Assembly (NCBI RefSeq): GCF_014898055.3
Contig: NW_023601433.1
Location: 47,859,876 to 47,923,875, forward strand
Length of the DNA stretch: 64,000 nt
Reading direction: 5' to 3'
DNA from: Talpa occidentalis
Lineage: Eukaryota; Chordata; Mammalia; Eulipotyphla; Talpidae
Shown: positions 13,132 through 24,697 of the stretch, in pieces
How the letters are laid out: every line of letters begins with the position of its first letter
Numbering within the stretch: the stretch's first letter is position 1
The notes under the pieces: generated by a model
Told to the model about the DNA's origin: nothing
Databases searched by the model: none
What the model saw: the letters and a program-made list of their open reading frames with translations, nothing else
Made by a program: the position numbers and the translations under genes

Positions 13132-13714
13132 ACATAAAGAATATGAGAGAGAATGTTTTATTTCAGGCCAAGATAAATTAGCATTATAACAGATTAACCC
13201 TGAAAAACTTAAAGCTAAAAAATTTATGAAACAAAAGTTCCCAAGATATTGATATTAGTTCACAAGACAATAAAAGACAGAAATAATGAAGAGAAAGGGA
13301 TCAAGGTGAACCAATGAATGACCTATCTTATTATAACGAGAAAGTTTATAGTTTATCATTCAGATGTGAATATCACATGGAGCCTAGTCATCTTTCTGAG
13401 TTAAGAATGAGTTGGGAACACAGTAGGAGCTGGGTGGTTAGATTTTTCAGAGAACAGAGTACCAGAGAGAAGAAAGCTGCAAAGAGAGATACCTTTGGAG
13501 ATCTTTTGGGAGTCCTTTTCATGTATTCAGTTGAGTAGTTATCAGTAAGTGTCTGTGAGGAGAGTATTCATAGCTACAGAAAAACAAGTTAAAAAATACC
13601 CAGAACTCAATTAGAAACAAATAATAATGCTCATTCCTGCCAAGAGTGGAGAACCTCATAATTAATGGCCCATTGAATGGAGTACTTAGAAATATTTTTG
13701 AACAAGGAAAAAAA
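13132..13714. other. Unassigned sequence
   Basis: No gene or repeat recognised. A 74-codon frame at 13,314-13,538 shows no domain I know. Confidence 0.4.
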
Positions 13715-15390
13715 AAAAGCACAAACAAAACCAAAATCTAGCAGGAGGGACAAAGTAATGAAATATTAAAACAAAAATAAAGATAAAAGAAAGACAGTTG
13801 AAAAGATCAGTGAAACCTAAGGCTTATTCCTTGAAAAAATAAACAAAATAGACAAAACTCTAGCTAGACTCATTAAGAAAACATTGAAAAAACTCAAATA
13901 GAATCAGAAACAGAAGAGAAGCAACAACAAACATATCAGAAATAGGTAAGATCATAAGAGATTACTATAAACTTCTTCATGCAACAAATAAGATAATCTG
14001 AAAGAAATGGACAGATTCTCAGAAGCATACAACCTGAACAGACCATTTATAAAAGCAAGAAAATTGAAACTGTAATCAAATTTCCCAAAAATCAGAAGCC
14101 CAGGACCAGACAGTTTATAGTCCTACCGAACTTTCAAAGATGAGCTATTACCTATCTTTCTCAAACTCTTCCAACTAATTGATTTAATTAACACATTTTA
14201 AGAGACCAACATTACTCTGACACCAAAAGCCATAAGGACATAATACAAAAAGAACTATAAACCAATATCCCCTATGTGCAGACATGCAAAAATCCTCAAA
14301 AAAAAAATTAGAAAACTAAATTCAAAATTACATTAAAAGTATCATACATCAAGACCAAGTATAATTTCTCCCTGGGAGATATTAATGTAAATTAATGTAA
14401 TTTGCCATAACAAAAAGAAACACAAAATTCATATGATCAGATCAGTAGAAGTATGGAAGGCATTTGACAAGACTCATTGTCCATTAATGATTAAAAAAAA
14501 AGTAAAATGGAGATAGTAGGAATATTCCTCAACATAAGAGATCATATACAACAAATCCATGGCTAACATCATACTCAATGGTAAAAAATGGAATGCTTTT
14601 CCTTTAAGTTTAGGTATATATCAAAGATGTCTAATATTGCTAGTACCATGCAATATAGTATGGTAGTTCCTGGCTAGAGTAAGCAGGCAAGTAAAAAGGT
14701 GTAAAAAGAATCTAACATGGAAAAGAAGTAAAACTACCACTATTTGCAGATGGCATGATAATATATACAGAAAACCCTACAGACACCACTAAAATCTATT
14801 AATCATACAGTAAGTAGCAGGCTAGAAAATCAATATTCACAATTCTGTTGCATTTCTATATGCAAATAATGAACTAAAAAAGAGAAAGAAATAAAGAAAA
14901 TAATCCCATTTACAGTAGCACAAAAATATTTTAAGTAACTGGGGGTACAGTTAACAAGAGGTGAAAGAGCTGTACAATGAAAAATATAAAGCATTGTTAA
15001 AAGAGGTAGAAAACATAGGCTATAGAAAGATATTCACTCATCTTGTACTGGAAGAACTAACATAGTTAAATTGTCTATCTTACCTAAACTGATATGTAGA
15101 TTGAATGAAATTCTCCAAAAAATAGAGCAAACATTACTGAAATGCATATGAAACTACTAAGACCCAAAATAACCAAAATAATCATGACCAAAAAGAGGAA
15201 TGGAGCTATTGCACTTCTAGACTTCAAACTGTACTTTAAAGCTATAGAAATCAAAACAATATGGCATTACACTACAGATAGACTTAATGGAATAGAATTG
15301 AGAGACCAGAAATAAAACCACCCATATAAATAGTTAATCTATGACAAAGGGGCCTAATAATACACAACAAAAGAAGGAAAATGTTCAGCA
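13715..15390 (+). mobile_element. L1 ORF2 relic (reverse-transcriptase region)
   Basis: Conceptual translation with many stops follows L1 ORF2 from just before the reverse-transcriptase domain to past its palm and thumb. Landmarks include the 'agaaatggacagattctcaga' region near 14,000, 'agaccagacagtttatag'-like sequence near 14,105, and the catalytic F-A-D-x motif at 14,743-14,754. There the expected second Asp reads Gly (F-A-D-G). No ORF1 or 3' UTR belonging to it is seen. Confidence 0.8.
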
Positions 15391-15667
15391 AATGAAAAGT
15401 AGTTATCATAGAAATGTTTCAATAAAGTATTACAAATTCTCTTGAACAAAAAAAATAGAAAATTTCAGTAAAGAAATAAAAGTGATTAAAGAACTAAATG
15501 GAAATGATACAACTAAGCAATGCAATAAAAGAAAGAAAAAGTTAACTTGTGGGTTCAATAGTAGAGTGAATAGGACAGAATATAAAATTGAGAACAAGTT
15601 AATGAAATTAATCCAATCAAAACAGTAGGAAAAAATTAGACTGAAAAATTAAATGAATTTCAGAGAC

Positions 15668-16246
15668 TGTTGCATTGGGCAACACCACACTGACAAAGAC
15701 ACGGGAGTCGTGGAGCAGGCTACATAATGTAGGATGCTGCTGAGAGCAAGTTCCTGGCTGTTTTTATTGATAGAATAATTATAGAGCATCAGCTATGTGC
15801 GTTAGGAGGACAAGGAGAAAAGGATGGGTAAAACTCAGGAATGTTATCTAGGGCTTGGGGGACACGAGTCTGCTGACCATGTTATCAGCTTGATGACCAA
15901 TTTTGTAATTGAAACTAGACCCCAGGCCCCCTGTGGCCATGGTCCTAATCTTATCAATAAGGCATTCCATGCCCCCCGGGTGTTCCCGGTCATGCCTCAT
16001 GATTTATGAGTTGGGAATAAGTTTATGCCTCTATCCTCAGCCCCCCAGGCATTCCCAGTCATAATTCTTGATGCATACCCTTTCCAGATTGATCAAACTT
16101 TCTGCTCTTGATTGATATGAAAGTCACCTTCGAAGGTTTGGCTCACATGACTGTGACTGGACAGTTCTGACCTTTGTATAGGAATGCAGAACTGCAGGTA
16201 ACCATAATGGTGGCTGAACAGGCCGCTTAAGTCTAGCAGACCCACA
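15668..16246 (-). mobile_element. Solo LTR, class II (ERV2)-like
   Basis: A 579-bp unit starts TG and ends CA and is bounded by a perfect 6-bp target duplication, agagac, at 15,662-15,667 and 16,247-16,252. Six-bp duplications are typical of beta-retrovirus-like (class II) elements. Read on the minus strand it has a polyadenylation signal AATAAA (plus-strand tttatt at 15,763-15,768) about 95 bp before its 3' end. It contains an imperfect internal duplication of about 70-bp period (near 15,971 and 16,041, both beginning gcccccc). No internal viral genes are attached, so it is the product of LTR-LTR recombination. Confidence 0.8.
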
Positions 16247-16737
16247 AGAGACCTGTGTACAAATAATAAAAGATCTAATATTTGCATTAGTAGAGTCTAA
16301 AAAAAAAAGAGAGATGGTCCAAATAGTATTCAAGAAAATAATACCAAATATTTTCGCAAAAGATAAATCTACAGATTCAAGAACCTGACCAAGTTCTAAA
16401 TAGGATAAATGCAAAGAAATCCACATTAGATATAGCCCAATAAAATTTCTGAAAACTAAAGACAAAGAGCTCATATTGAAAATAGGAGAAACAGCATGCT
16501 ATTTATAGGAACACACCAATTTTAATGATAGTGCATTTCTAATTTTGAAACCTTGGAGGTCAGGAAAAAGCAACACAACATTATGCAAGTGCTGAAAGAA
16601 AAGATTTGTCAACCATGGAAACTAACACTGGTGGAACTATGATTCAGTAATGAAGGAAAAATTAACATTCTCAGATCAAGAAAACTAAATGAATTTGTTG
16701 CTAGTAGACATACCCTTAATGATTATAGGAAATCCTT

Positions 16738-17012
16738 TTTTTTTTTTTAAAGATTTATTTATTTATGCATACAAGAGCTGGGGTACAGGCCAGAGATGCG
16801 GAGGGTGACAGGATTCGCCAGAGACAGGGTGGGTAACAGAACAGGCGGAGTGACTGAAATACACTGCTGAGGGGAGAAGCAGGCAAGACAGGAGAGATCT
16901 GCTTCGCCATGCGGGTTGCTCCCCGGCAGGCCGGGGATCGAACTTGTACTGCAGAGGCTGCGGATTGCTTCATAGTGTGGTGCTTAACCCCTTGTGCCAC
17001 CAAGGAGGCCCA
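16738..17012 (-). mobile_element. tRNA-derived SINE, subfamily A
   Basis: T run, 'aaagatttatttatttatgcatacaagagctgg', body, and reversed head ending 'ccaccaaggaggccca'. Target duplication of 14 bp with one mismatch (tataggaaat(c/t)ctt-type) at 16,724-16,737 and 17,013-17,026. Inserted in the HAL1-like ORF1 relic. Confidence 0.92.
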
Positions 17013-17517
17013 TATAGGAAATTCTTTAAACAGAAAGAAAATCACAAAAGAGAAATTTTGAAGAATTAGTAAGAAATGTGAAAAGAGGAAGTACATGCAC
17101 ATGCAATAAACTGTCCTTTTCATGAGTTTTATAAATAAAACCTGATGATTAAAATAAAAACTGTAGCACCATTTGCTACTTAAGATAATGATATTTAAAA
17201 GTGGGAAAGATTAAGGGACCTTAATGGAAGTAAGGTTTCTACTCCAAAGTGGTAAAATGTTGATATGAATCGACAAGTATAAATAAGAATTGTGTGTTAT
17301 ATATGTAGTCTTATATATATTAACATGTACTACAGTTCGTATGTAATAGAATAAATGTGCTGCATAAATATATAACATGTAATAAACATACATCGTTCTC
17401 TATAATTTAACATTCAAAGCAAATAATAGAAACCTATACATAAAGCATTCAAAAACACTCTAAAAATTCAACATGGAATTTTAATACTAATGTTAATTTG
17501 GGTAAGAATCCAAAAGA

Positions 17518-17792
17518 GGTCACAAGGGGTTAAGCACAGGGGTTAAGCACAGCAATGTGAAGCTATCCACAGACTCTGCATCAAGAATTCAATCCCCGCC
17601 AGCCAGGGCACTACCCCTATGGCACAGCAGCCCTCTCCTATCTCAACTGCTGCTCCCCTCAACCGTGTTTTTAAGTCACTCTGCCTGTTCTGTCCTCCAC
17701 TCTGTCTCTGGTGAATCTTCTCGCCCACCATACCTCTGGCCTGTACCCCAGTTCTTGTATGCATAAATAAATAATTCTTAAAAAAAAAAAAA
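17518..17792 (+). mobile_element. tRNA-derived SINE, subfamily A, with duplicated head
   Basis: The body and tail 'ggcctgtaccccagttcttgtatgcataaataaata' are clear. The 5' head is rearranged: the start of the A-box arm is lost and 'aggggttaagcac' occurs twice in tandem (near 17,523 and 17,536). Flanks share a 14-bp duplication with one mismatch (aagaatcca(a/c)aaga) at 17,504-17,517 and 17,793-17,806. Confidence 0.88.
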
Positions 17793-17879
17793 AAGAATCC
17801 ACAAGAATCTTCCATGATATAACTGCTATATGAAAACAATTCAGGCATCATCAGTCAAAACTTTTGACTGGACTATCAC

Positions 17880-18036
17880 ATAGTTTAGTGTTTCCCAATC
17901 CTTAATTTGCATATTACTCACTTGGTGATCCTGTTGTAATGCAAATTATGATTGATTAGATGTGGAATGGGACCTAAAATACTGCATTCCAAAGAAGGTG
18001 CTAATTCCAAGATTGCATTTTGAATAGCAAGGATTT
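17880..18036 (+). mobile_element. hAT-Charlie relic, MER5A type
   Basis: Contains the order 'agtgtttcccaatcctt', 'atcctgttgtaatgcaaatt', 'atgattgattagatgtgg', 'actgcattcc', 'attttgaatagcaagg'. This matches the MER5A-like non-autonomous hAT layout. Terminal repeats are eroded. Confidence 0.65.
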
Positions 18037-18131
18037 ATTTAATCCCTTTCTGTAACAGATGAGGAATAAATGACCATTCTCATGGATTATTTGGGTGACT
18101 GCAGAAAACCTAAACTCATTTCAATAGAGGT

Positions 18132-18420
18132 TTTTTTTTGTTGTTGTTGGTTTTTTTTTTTAAGATTTATTTATTTATTTATGCAAGCACTGGGTACAAT
18201 CAGAAGCACGGGAGGGTGAGAGAATTCACCAGAGCCAGAGCAGGGAACAGAACAGGCAGACTGACGAAATACACTGCTGAGGGGAGCAGCGGGAGCGGCA
18301 GGAGAGGTCTGTTATGCCATATGAGACCCTCACTGGAGGCTGGGGATCTAACCGGCACTGCAGAGACTGCGGGCAACCTCACAGCCCAGCGTTCAACCGC
18401 TGCACCACCAGCGGAGGCCC
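18132..18420 (-). mobile_element. tRNA-derived SINE, subfamily B
   Basis: Begins with a long T tail broken by (gtt)n, then '(atttatt)n atgcaagcactgggtaca', and ends in the reversed head 'ccaccagcggaggccc'. Flanks share caatagag(g)tttt at about 18,122-18,133 and 18,423-18,434. Confidence 0.92.
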
Positions 18421-18604
18421 TGCAATAGAGTTTTATTAATAGTTTTTCCTCAAATTCTTATCACAGATATTTCTGTTCTGGCCTTGGTTGCTGTCATTGC
18501 TTATGTCATGGCTTTCAATATTCCTTCAATGCTGTGACTGTATTGGAAAATTTCTTTCAATTAATTTCTTCCCTTTTTCCTTTAGCTATCTAAAGTTGTT
18601 TACA

Positions 18605-18905
18605 GGGCCTCCCTGGTGGCGCAGTGGTTGAGCTCTGGGTTGCGAAGCTGCCTGCGGCCTCTGCAGCGCTGGTTCGATCCCCGGCTGCTCCCCGGCCACA
18701 GGAGGAGGATCCCACATGGCGCGCAGACCTCTCCTGCCGCCCGCCGCTCCCCTCAGCAGTGTACTTCGGTCCTTCTGCCTGCTCTGCTCCCTGCTCTGGC
18801 TCTGGTGAATTCTCTCACCCTCCCGGCTTCTGACTGTACCCAATGCTTGTATGAATGAATGAATGAATGAATGAATGAATGAATAAATAAATAAATCTTT
18901 AAAAA
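18605..18905 (+). mobile_element. tRNA-derived SINE, subfamily B, with (GAAT)n tail
   Basis: Well-preserved head with A box tggcgcagtgg and B box ggttcgatccc (near 18,671). The tail has expanded to a tetranucleotide repeat (18,851-18,896). Flanks show only an imperfect duplication (taaagttgtttaca / taaatttagttaca). Confidence 0.92.
18851..18896 (+). repeat. (GAAT)n/(AAAT)n microsatellite
   Basis: About seven GAAT/ATGA units followed by AAAT units, grown from the SINE tail. Confidence 0.95.
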
Positions 18906-19109
18906 AAATAAATTTAGTTACATAAGCAATGTGTTGGATTTGGAGTGCAAATAAACAAACCATATTTGCATTCACAAGAAAATAAAATTTTCCCATGGGA
19001 TACAGCAATTGAGATGTTTTCTTAAGTGGTCACACAAACCCATTCCTAAATAGACTCTTCAGATGCCTTCTTCCCACATATTCCAGTTCTTATTTAGATC
19101 CCTAATTGA

Positions 19110-19765
19110 TCTTTCCATTTAAATAAACATGTCAAACTCAACATGTCCAAAACAAATCCTCATCTTGCACAGCAAATGTCACCAGTATTCATGTAGTTGT
19201 TCATATAATAACCTAGAAATGTTTGCTGATTTCTATTTTTCCTTTCCCAAATCCAACGTTTATTTTGGTCTGTCATTTCTACTTTAAAAATATAGGTAGA
19301 ATCCAGTCACTTACTGTCTGAACTGTTACATCCTATTCTAAATCATAATGCTTTCTCCCTTGGAAAATTGCAGTAACTTCCTAATTGCATTTGTGCTTCC
19401 ACCCTAACTCTGTCACATGGTAGCCAGAGTGATTCTTATTAAAAAAACAAACAAACAAAAAAACAGAAAATGTTACTTACATCCTTAAAACCATTCAGTA
19501 GCTTTTTATTATACTGAGAATAAAATCCAAAACATTACCATAACCTAGAAGGCCTTATGTGATTTGACCTTCACCTGCACTTCTTACTTCAACTTCTTCT
19601 CTCCTCCTTGCACATAGTCCTCCAGTCATGCTAGTTTTCTTGCTATCTCTCTAACTAGGTATCTCTCAAAAGACAGAGAGTTTGTCTGTTTTACTCACTG
19701 TTGTAATTCCAGTGTCTAGAACAGTGCCTGATACAGAATACTAATAATTCTTAATTTTAAAATAC
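19110..19765 (+). mobile_element. L2 (LINE-2) 3' region
   Basis: Landmarks in L2 order: 'gtcaaactcaacatgtccaa' (19,132), 'agtaacttcctaattgcatt' (19,372), 'tagccagagtgattctta' (19,420), 'gaataaaatccaaaacatta' (19,519), 'aaggccttatgtgatttga', and the tail 'cagtgtctagaacagtgcctgata' (19,710). A short A/AAAC-rich interruption lies at 19,440-19,465. No intact frame. Confidence 0.85.
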
Positions 19766-21081
19766 TGAATCCTAAAGAAGGAAGAGAACAAGGGAAAAAG
19801 GAATAAGAAATTAATGAGACAAATACAAGGTGAAATGGTAGTTATAAGTCAAACCATTTGGGTGGGACAAATGAAAATGAATGGGAAGATTTACAAATAC
19901 CTAACACTCCAATTAAGAGGCCAAAACTGTCAGATTAAAACAAAAACAATCACTATATGCAGTTTGTAAGAAAAGCAGTTGAACTATAAAAACAATTAAA
20001 AGTTAAGGTAATGAAAAATATATCATGCTAACACTAATCATGAGAAATCTTCTATATTAATATCAGACAAAGCAGTTTTCAGAGCAGGGATATTAACAGT
20101 GATAAAGGAGGTCATTTCATAATGATAAAGGGGTCAGTTCATTAAAGAACACAAGCATTGTAAACATTAATGCAACTAATAACAGAACTTCATAATACAG
20201 GAAGCAAAAACTATAAAGATAAATAGGCAATATCAAACAGGTTCTATAACAGACCTACACATATGTGGTTCATATATTTTTGACAAATTAAAAAAAAAAA
20301 AACCTTCAGTGAAAAAAGGATATTCTTTCCAAATTTTTTTTACTGGAACAATTGGTTAACCATATGTGCAAAAATGAACATTGGGTCACACTTCCCACCA
20401 TATAAAAAAATTAAATGAATCATGGATCTAAATATAAAACATGGAATCATAAAACTTCTAGGAGAAAACTCTGTGTTGTTTGGCTAAGAAAAGATCTCTT
20501 AGGTATAACATCAAAAGTACAATCCAACAAAGAAAAAGAGCAAGAAATTTGATTTCTTCAATTTAAGAACTTTGCTCTTTGAAAGCAATATAAAGAGAAT
20601 GAAGAGTAGACACTGACAGGGAGAAAATATTTGCAAATCACATGTCATCCAAGGAAATTGTATCTAGAATATATAAAGGAATTTCAAGACTCAGTAATAA
20701 GATAACAAACAGTCAAATATAAAATAACAAAATTAGTGTTAGCAAAAGATTTGAATAGACATTTCAACAAAAAACACATATAAATGGCAGGTAAGCACAT
20801 GGAAAGATGCTGAAGGGAAATAAAAACCATATTTACATATCACTATATGCTGACTAGAAAGTCTAAAATTAGAACAGTGATACCATGATGGCAAAGATGT
20901 GGAACAACTAGAATTCTCATACACTGCTGGTTGGAATATACGTGTATACAAGTCCTTTGGAAAGAACCTTTCTATTTCTTAAGAATTCAGAAACATACCC
21001 ACTTTATGATCCTGTCTATTCCTAGAAATGAAAAATATATATCCAGACAATTATTTAAACAAGAATGTTCATAGCAGCTTT

Positions 21082-21542
21082 GTTTTTTTGTTTTTAAGAT
21101 TTATTTATACAGGGCCTCCCCTGGTGGCGCAGCGGTTGAGCGCTGGGCTGCGAAGCTGCCCGCAGCATCTACAGTGCCAGTTCGATCCCCGGCCACCGGC
21201 AAGGGTCCTACATGGCGCAGACCTCCCTGCCGTACCCGCTGCTCCCCTCAGCAGTGTATTTCGTCAGTCTGCCTGTTCTGTTCCCCACTCTGGCTCTGGT
21301 GAATCCTCTCACCCTCCTGCGCTTCTGACTGTGCCCAGTGCTTGTATAAATAAATAAATAAATAAATCTTAAAAAAAAAAAGATTTATTTATACAAGAAC
21401 TAGGGTACAGGCCAGATGCGCGGGATGGTGAGAGGATTCACCAGAGACAGAGCAGGGAACACAACAGGTGGACTGACGAAATACACTGCTGCGGGGAGCA
21501 GCAGGCAAGACAGGAGGCTGCGGACAGCTTCACAGCGCAGCG
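21082..21542 (-). mobile_element. tRNA-derived SINE (outer, host of a nested SINE)
   Basis: An antisense SINE whose T tail starts at 21,082, resumes after the nested copy at 21,396 and ends at 21,542. The L1 site is duplicated as catagcagcttt at 21,070-21,081 and 21,543-21,554. Compared with the other copies it lacks about 60 bp between 'gacaggag' and 'gctgcggac' near 21,516 and is truncated in the tRNA-like head. Confidence 0.88.
21112..21379 (+). mobile_element. tRNA-derived SINE, subfamily B (nested)
   Basis: Complete plus-strand copy inside the tail of the outer SINE. Its own 16-bp target duplication, aagatttatttataca, lies at 21,096-21,111 and 21,380-21,395 and is made of SINE tail sequence. 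Clear A box tggcgcagcgg and B box gttcgatcccc. Confidence 0.94.
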
Positions 21543-21999
21543 CATAGCAGCTTTATTTGTAATAATCCCCATTTGAGAAACAACTGATATCTATCAAATA
21601 ATACATGGCCAGTATGGACTATAAATACCTGTAAGATCATAGATGAATTTCAAAATAATTATACTGAAAGAAGCCAAACCAAACGGGGAACAAAAAGAAT
21701 TCATACTATATAATTCCAATTTTATAAAATTCTAAAAAATATGAACTATAGTGAAATAAAGCAGTTGCCTGGGGATTGCAGTGGGGCTGAAGTGGTGGAT
21801 TGGAAGGGAAGGAAAGATAAAAGGGATTATAAATAACAAGAGGAATTTATCTGGGTGATGGATAAATTATCTTGTTTGTGGTGATGATGGATATATACAT
21901 CAATCAAAATTTAGCAAATTATACACTTTAATTACATTCAGTTAAGGTATATCAGTCATACTTCAAAGTAAGTTTTTTTAAAAAAAAACTAAAATAGGA

Positions 22000-22585
22000 T
22001 TTGACCTATTTGTCTCATATGCTTCCATTTGACCTACAAAATACTAAGATTCTGTTTAAGGCTGTATCTCTTTGACTCAGTGCAATTATACAGTCCTGAC
22101 AGTATCAGTGGACCAAATTCATGATTTTATAAAATATACAGTCCAAAAGAGCTTAGGGATTCTATAATAAATTTTTTAGATGAGGAGACTATCTGGATGG
22201 GATAACTTGTTATGCTTCAAATTTTATAAGAATGTACTAACTCATTAAAATAAAAGTTTTGATTGTCATCCACAAACTTAAGTTACAGTGACATTTTAAT
22301 AAGTAGGCAGCATGTTGAGTACAAATGATCTCAAATTGAAGGACTGATAGTAAATAAGATTCAAGAAATCCTTTTTTTAAATTGTTGAATATAGTTTCCT
22401 CTTAATAAAAATATTTTGGTATATTCCATAACCCATATTGTGTATAACTTATAATTTTAAACAAAGTCTTTATGTATTATTAGCTCTGAAATTTTAATAA
22501 TCTTCAACTGGTAAAAAGAAGTATACTTTTATACCAATGATGTAAGTAACTTTTAAACTAATTTTGCTTACATTGAAATTTTGTG
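22000..22585. other. Unassigned sequence
   Basis: No gene or repeat recognised; AT-rich. Confidence 0.4.
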
Positions 22586-22600
22586 TACATTTGCAATTTA

Positions 22601-22636
22601 CTACAATTGATCTTAGCCAAAAGGCCGAGAAGCGAT
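22601..22636 (-). pseudogene. 3'-truncated U2 snRNA retropseudogene (36 nt)
   Basis: Read on the minus strand, these 36 nt match the first 36 nt of U2 spliceosomal RNA with a single difference at U2 position 31 (G to T). The 5' end of U2 is exact. There is no poly(A). A perfect 15-bp target duplication tacatttgcaattta flanks it directly at 22,586-22,600 and 22,637-22,651. It lacks the branch-site pairing region's downstream structure, the Sm site and any promoter, so it is non-functional. The duplication proves insertion by a retrotransposition-type mechanism. Confidence 0.93.
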
Positions 22637-22651
22637 TACATTTGCAATTTA

Positions 22652-23714
22652 GAGACAACACTTTTCTCTCTCGTTAGGAAGAAGTGATTTAAACCTTGTC
22701 TTTCATGAGTTGAATAGATGTAAATATTTAAGTTAAATTATATTTTAGAAAAAAATTACAGTAATATTCGTTCTAGTTTAAGATGACTAAGGATGAGGTA
22801 ATGGTGGCTCAGCAACTTGTTTTAGTTAGGACTGCACTCAAGAGATTTGGTTTGCTTCCCAGCTCCACAGTTGGGCCAAGAAAAGTAATTGCAGTGATTA
22901 ATAATAATATTTGATTTTCTAGTTCCCAAGCCCACTCCTCAGAGCTGGTATTATCTGGGGGCAGAGAACAAAATTGCAGGAAGGAAATGAGTAGTATTTC
23001 CTATCATTTGAATTCTTAAGCATTATACTGTTCCCAAACTGCTGTTCCAAACTCTGCCTGTGGCACCCCGTGAATTTTTACACAGGAGATCCTCAGTATC
23101 TTATTTTCCTGGTCACCCTGGAACTGAGGGCAGAATAGAGGTGACATTTTCGTTCCTTAGGGACAAATTTTAATTAATGCCCTCCTTAAGGAGCACCTCT
23201 TCAAGTCCTAAGTTCTGCTAAGAAAGCAGTTAGTGGTGATGGTGAGTATAGATTTAAATCAATCAGGGTCTTTACTTTGAAAACCGAAAGTGTGATAAGA
23301 CAAAAATAACACATCTTTTGCCCTTAAATGGATCTTATATTCTCATCTATGGCATGATTCTGATAGTCATTGTTAGGGGAGTCCTGAGATACCCAGGGCA
23401 GGGCTGGATTTCAAGACTCCAGTAGCCTTCAGCTCTGCCACTACCTAGAGGTGTTGCTATGGGAACCATTGCAAAAGATTAAATTTATCAAGAGTACATA
23501 CAGGATTGTGAGAAATGGGTGGGAAAGGGAATTAATGTTGAAATGATGGCTCTTCTATTTGTGGGATTTATATATTTTTTCTAAATCACAAAAAATCCTT
23601 TTTAAACATAGAATTCATTAACAAATAAGGTTTTGCTCGCTGTATATTATAAAAAGAAAAAATGTTGATATTTCACAGTAAAAATTGTAAGGTTATGATT
23701 TTTTGGTTGTGCAT
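22652..23714. other. Mostly unassigned; possible MIR trace near 22,780-22,890
   Basis: 'ggactgcactcaagag...cttcccagctccacag' weakly resembles a MIR 5' half. Nothing else recognised. Confidence 0.3.
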
Positions 23715-23725
23715 GCTTGTTTTCT

Positions 23726-24118
23726 TATTTTTTTATTTTAATTTTATTTTTATATTCCCCATACCATTGCAATCCCCTTATTTTGACCCCAATCCCTCCT
23801 TTCCCCGCCTCCCCCCCCCATAGAGTGTCTCTGGTTCATAGTTGTTTGTTGATTTTGATTTTTACTTTCTTATAGTTACTCATTTTCCTGGTCCCTTATT
23901 TAAGTTTTCTAGATTCCTGCTATGAGTGAGACCATCCGGTATTTTTCTTTTTCTTTCTGGCTTATTTCGCTGAGCATGATCCCTTCCAGTGCCATCCATG
24001 TTGCTGCAAATTGCATGTGTTTATCTTTTTTTGAATGCTGAGTAATATTCCATGGTGTATATGTACCACATCTTCTTGATCCAGTCATCTATTTTTGGGC
24101 ATTTGGGTTGTTTCCAAA
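23726..24118 (-). mobile_element. 5'-truncated L1, antisense (ORF2 end and 3' UTR)
   Basis: T/A-rich tail, then 'tattccccataccattgcaatcccc', C-rich tract, 'agagtgtctctggttcatag', and antisense ORF2 C-terminus ('gccatccatgttgctgcaaa', 'gagtaatattccatggtgta'). Nearly identical to the copy at 43.5 kb, so from a relatively young subfamily. An 11-bp target duplication gcttgttttct lies at 23,715-23,725 and 24,119-24,129. Confidence 0.93.
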
Positions 24119-24129
24119 GCTTGTTTTCT

Positions 24130-24460
24130 GACCACAACATCACTTTAAGAGTAAACTCACCCTTCTCTCCTTGATTGGTAAAATAATCTTAGGAATATGT
24201 TGGCAGAAGGGTCTGGAGCAGGCAACTTGGAGTTCCTCACCTTTCCTCTCCTCTTGTCACCCATCATATATATCATTTACTTTGTGTCTAGGATCTGGAA
24301 AACAACTTTTTAATCCTTTTGCTCTTTTCAGTGCTCCATAGAAATAAACCACTGGGAGCATTAAAGCTAGAAAGATAAATCTCTTTAAAAAGTTCCTTAA
24401 AATAGTATAAATGCTGTGATTTGAATTAAGTATTCACAAAGTTCAGATTCTTCAATGGAA
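24130..24460. other. Unassigned sequence
   Basis: No gene or repeat recognised. Confidence 0.4.
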
Positions 24461-24697
24461 GTTTTTTTTTTTTAGAAGATTTATTTATTTATTTATACAA
24501 GCACTGGGTACAGTAAGAGCGTGGGAGGATTAGAGAATTCACCAGAGCCAGAGGGGAGAGCAGAGCAGGCAGACTGATGAAGTACACTGCTGAGGGGAGC
24601 AGTGGGCACAGCAGGAGAGGTCTGTGCACCATGTGGGATCCTCACCCAGTGGCTGGGCATCGCAACCCAGCGCTCAACCGCTGCGCCACCGGAGAGA
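24461..24697 (-). mobile_element. tRNA-derived SINE, subfamily B
   Basis: T run, '(atttatt)n tacaagcactgggtacag' and reversed head 'cgctcaaccgctgcgccaccgg'. It lacks about 40 bp around the B box: 'ggctgggcatcgcaacccagcg' jumps from the promoter arm to the head. Flanks share (g)aagttttttt. Confidence 0.9.

Larger units (their letters stand above)
15400..17516 (+). mobile_element. HAL1-like / old L1 ORF1 relic
   Basis: 15,430-15,661 resembles an ORF1 coiled-coil region. The sequence resumes at 16,247 with 'aataataaaagatctaatatttg', a frequent L1M/HAL1 pattern, and continues to an ORF1 C-terminal domain at about 16,340-17,030. 17,200-17,510 has the HAL1/L1M downstream pattern ('aagtaaggtttctactcc...ggtaaaatgttgatat', then 'aaaacactctaaaaattcaacatggaatt'). 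It is interrupted by a solo LTR and a SINE. No ORF2 follows, which fits HAL1, but subfamily choice needs RepeatMasker. Confidence 0.65.
19800..21995 (+). mobile_element. Old L1 (L1M-type) ORF2 3' half and 3' UTR
   Basis: Diverged L1 ORF2 signature runs from about 20,050. A late part at 20,745-20,950 ('tgaatagacatttcaacaaaaaacacat', 'actgctggttggaatat') leads into an old L1M-type 3' UTR at 21,760-21,990 ('gttgcctggggattgcagtgg', 'gtgatgatggatatatacatcaatc', 'tatacactttaattaca'). A compound SINE insertion splits it at 21,082-21,542. Confidence 0.75.
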
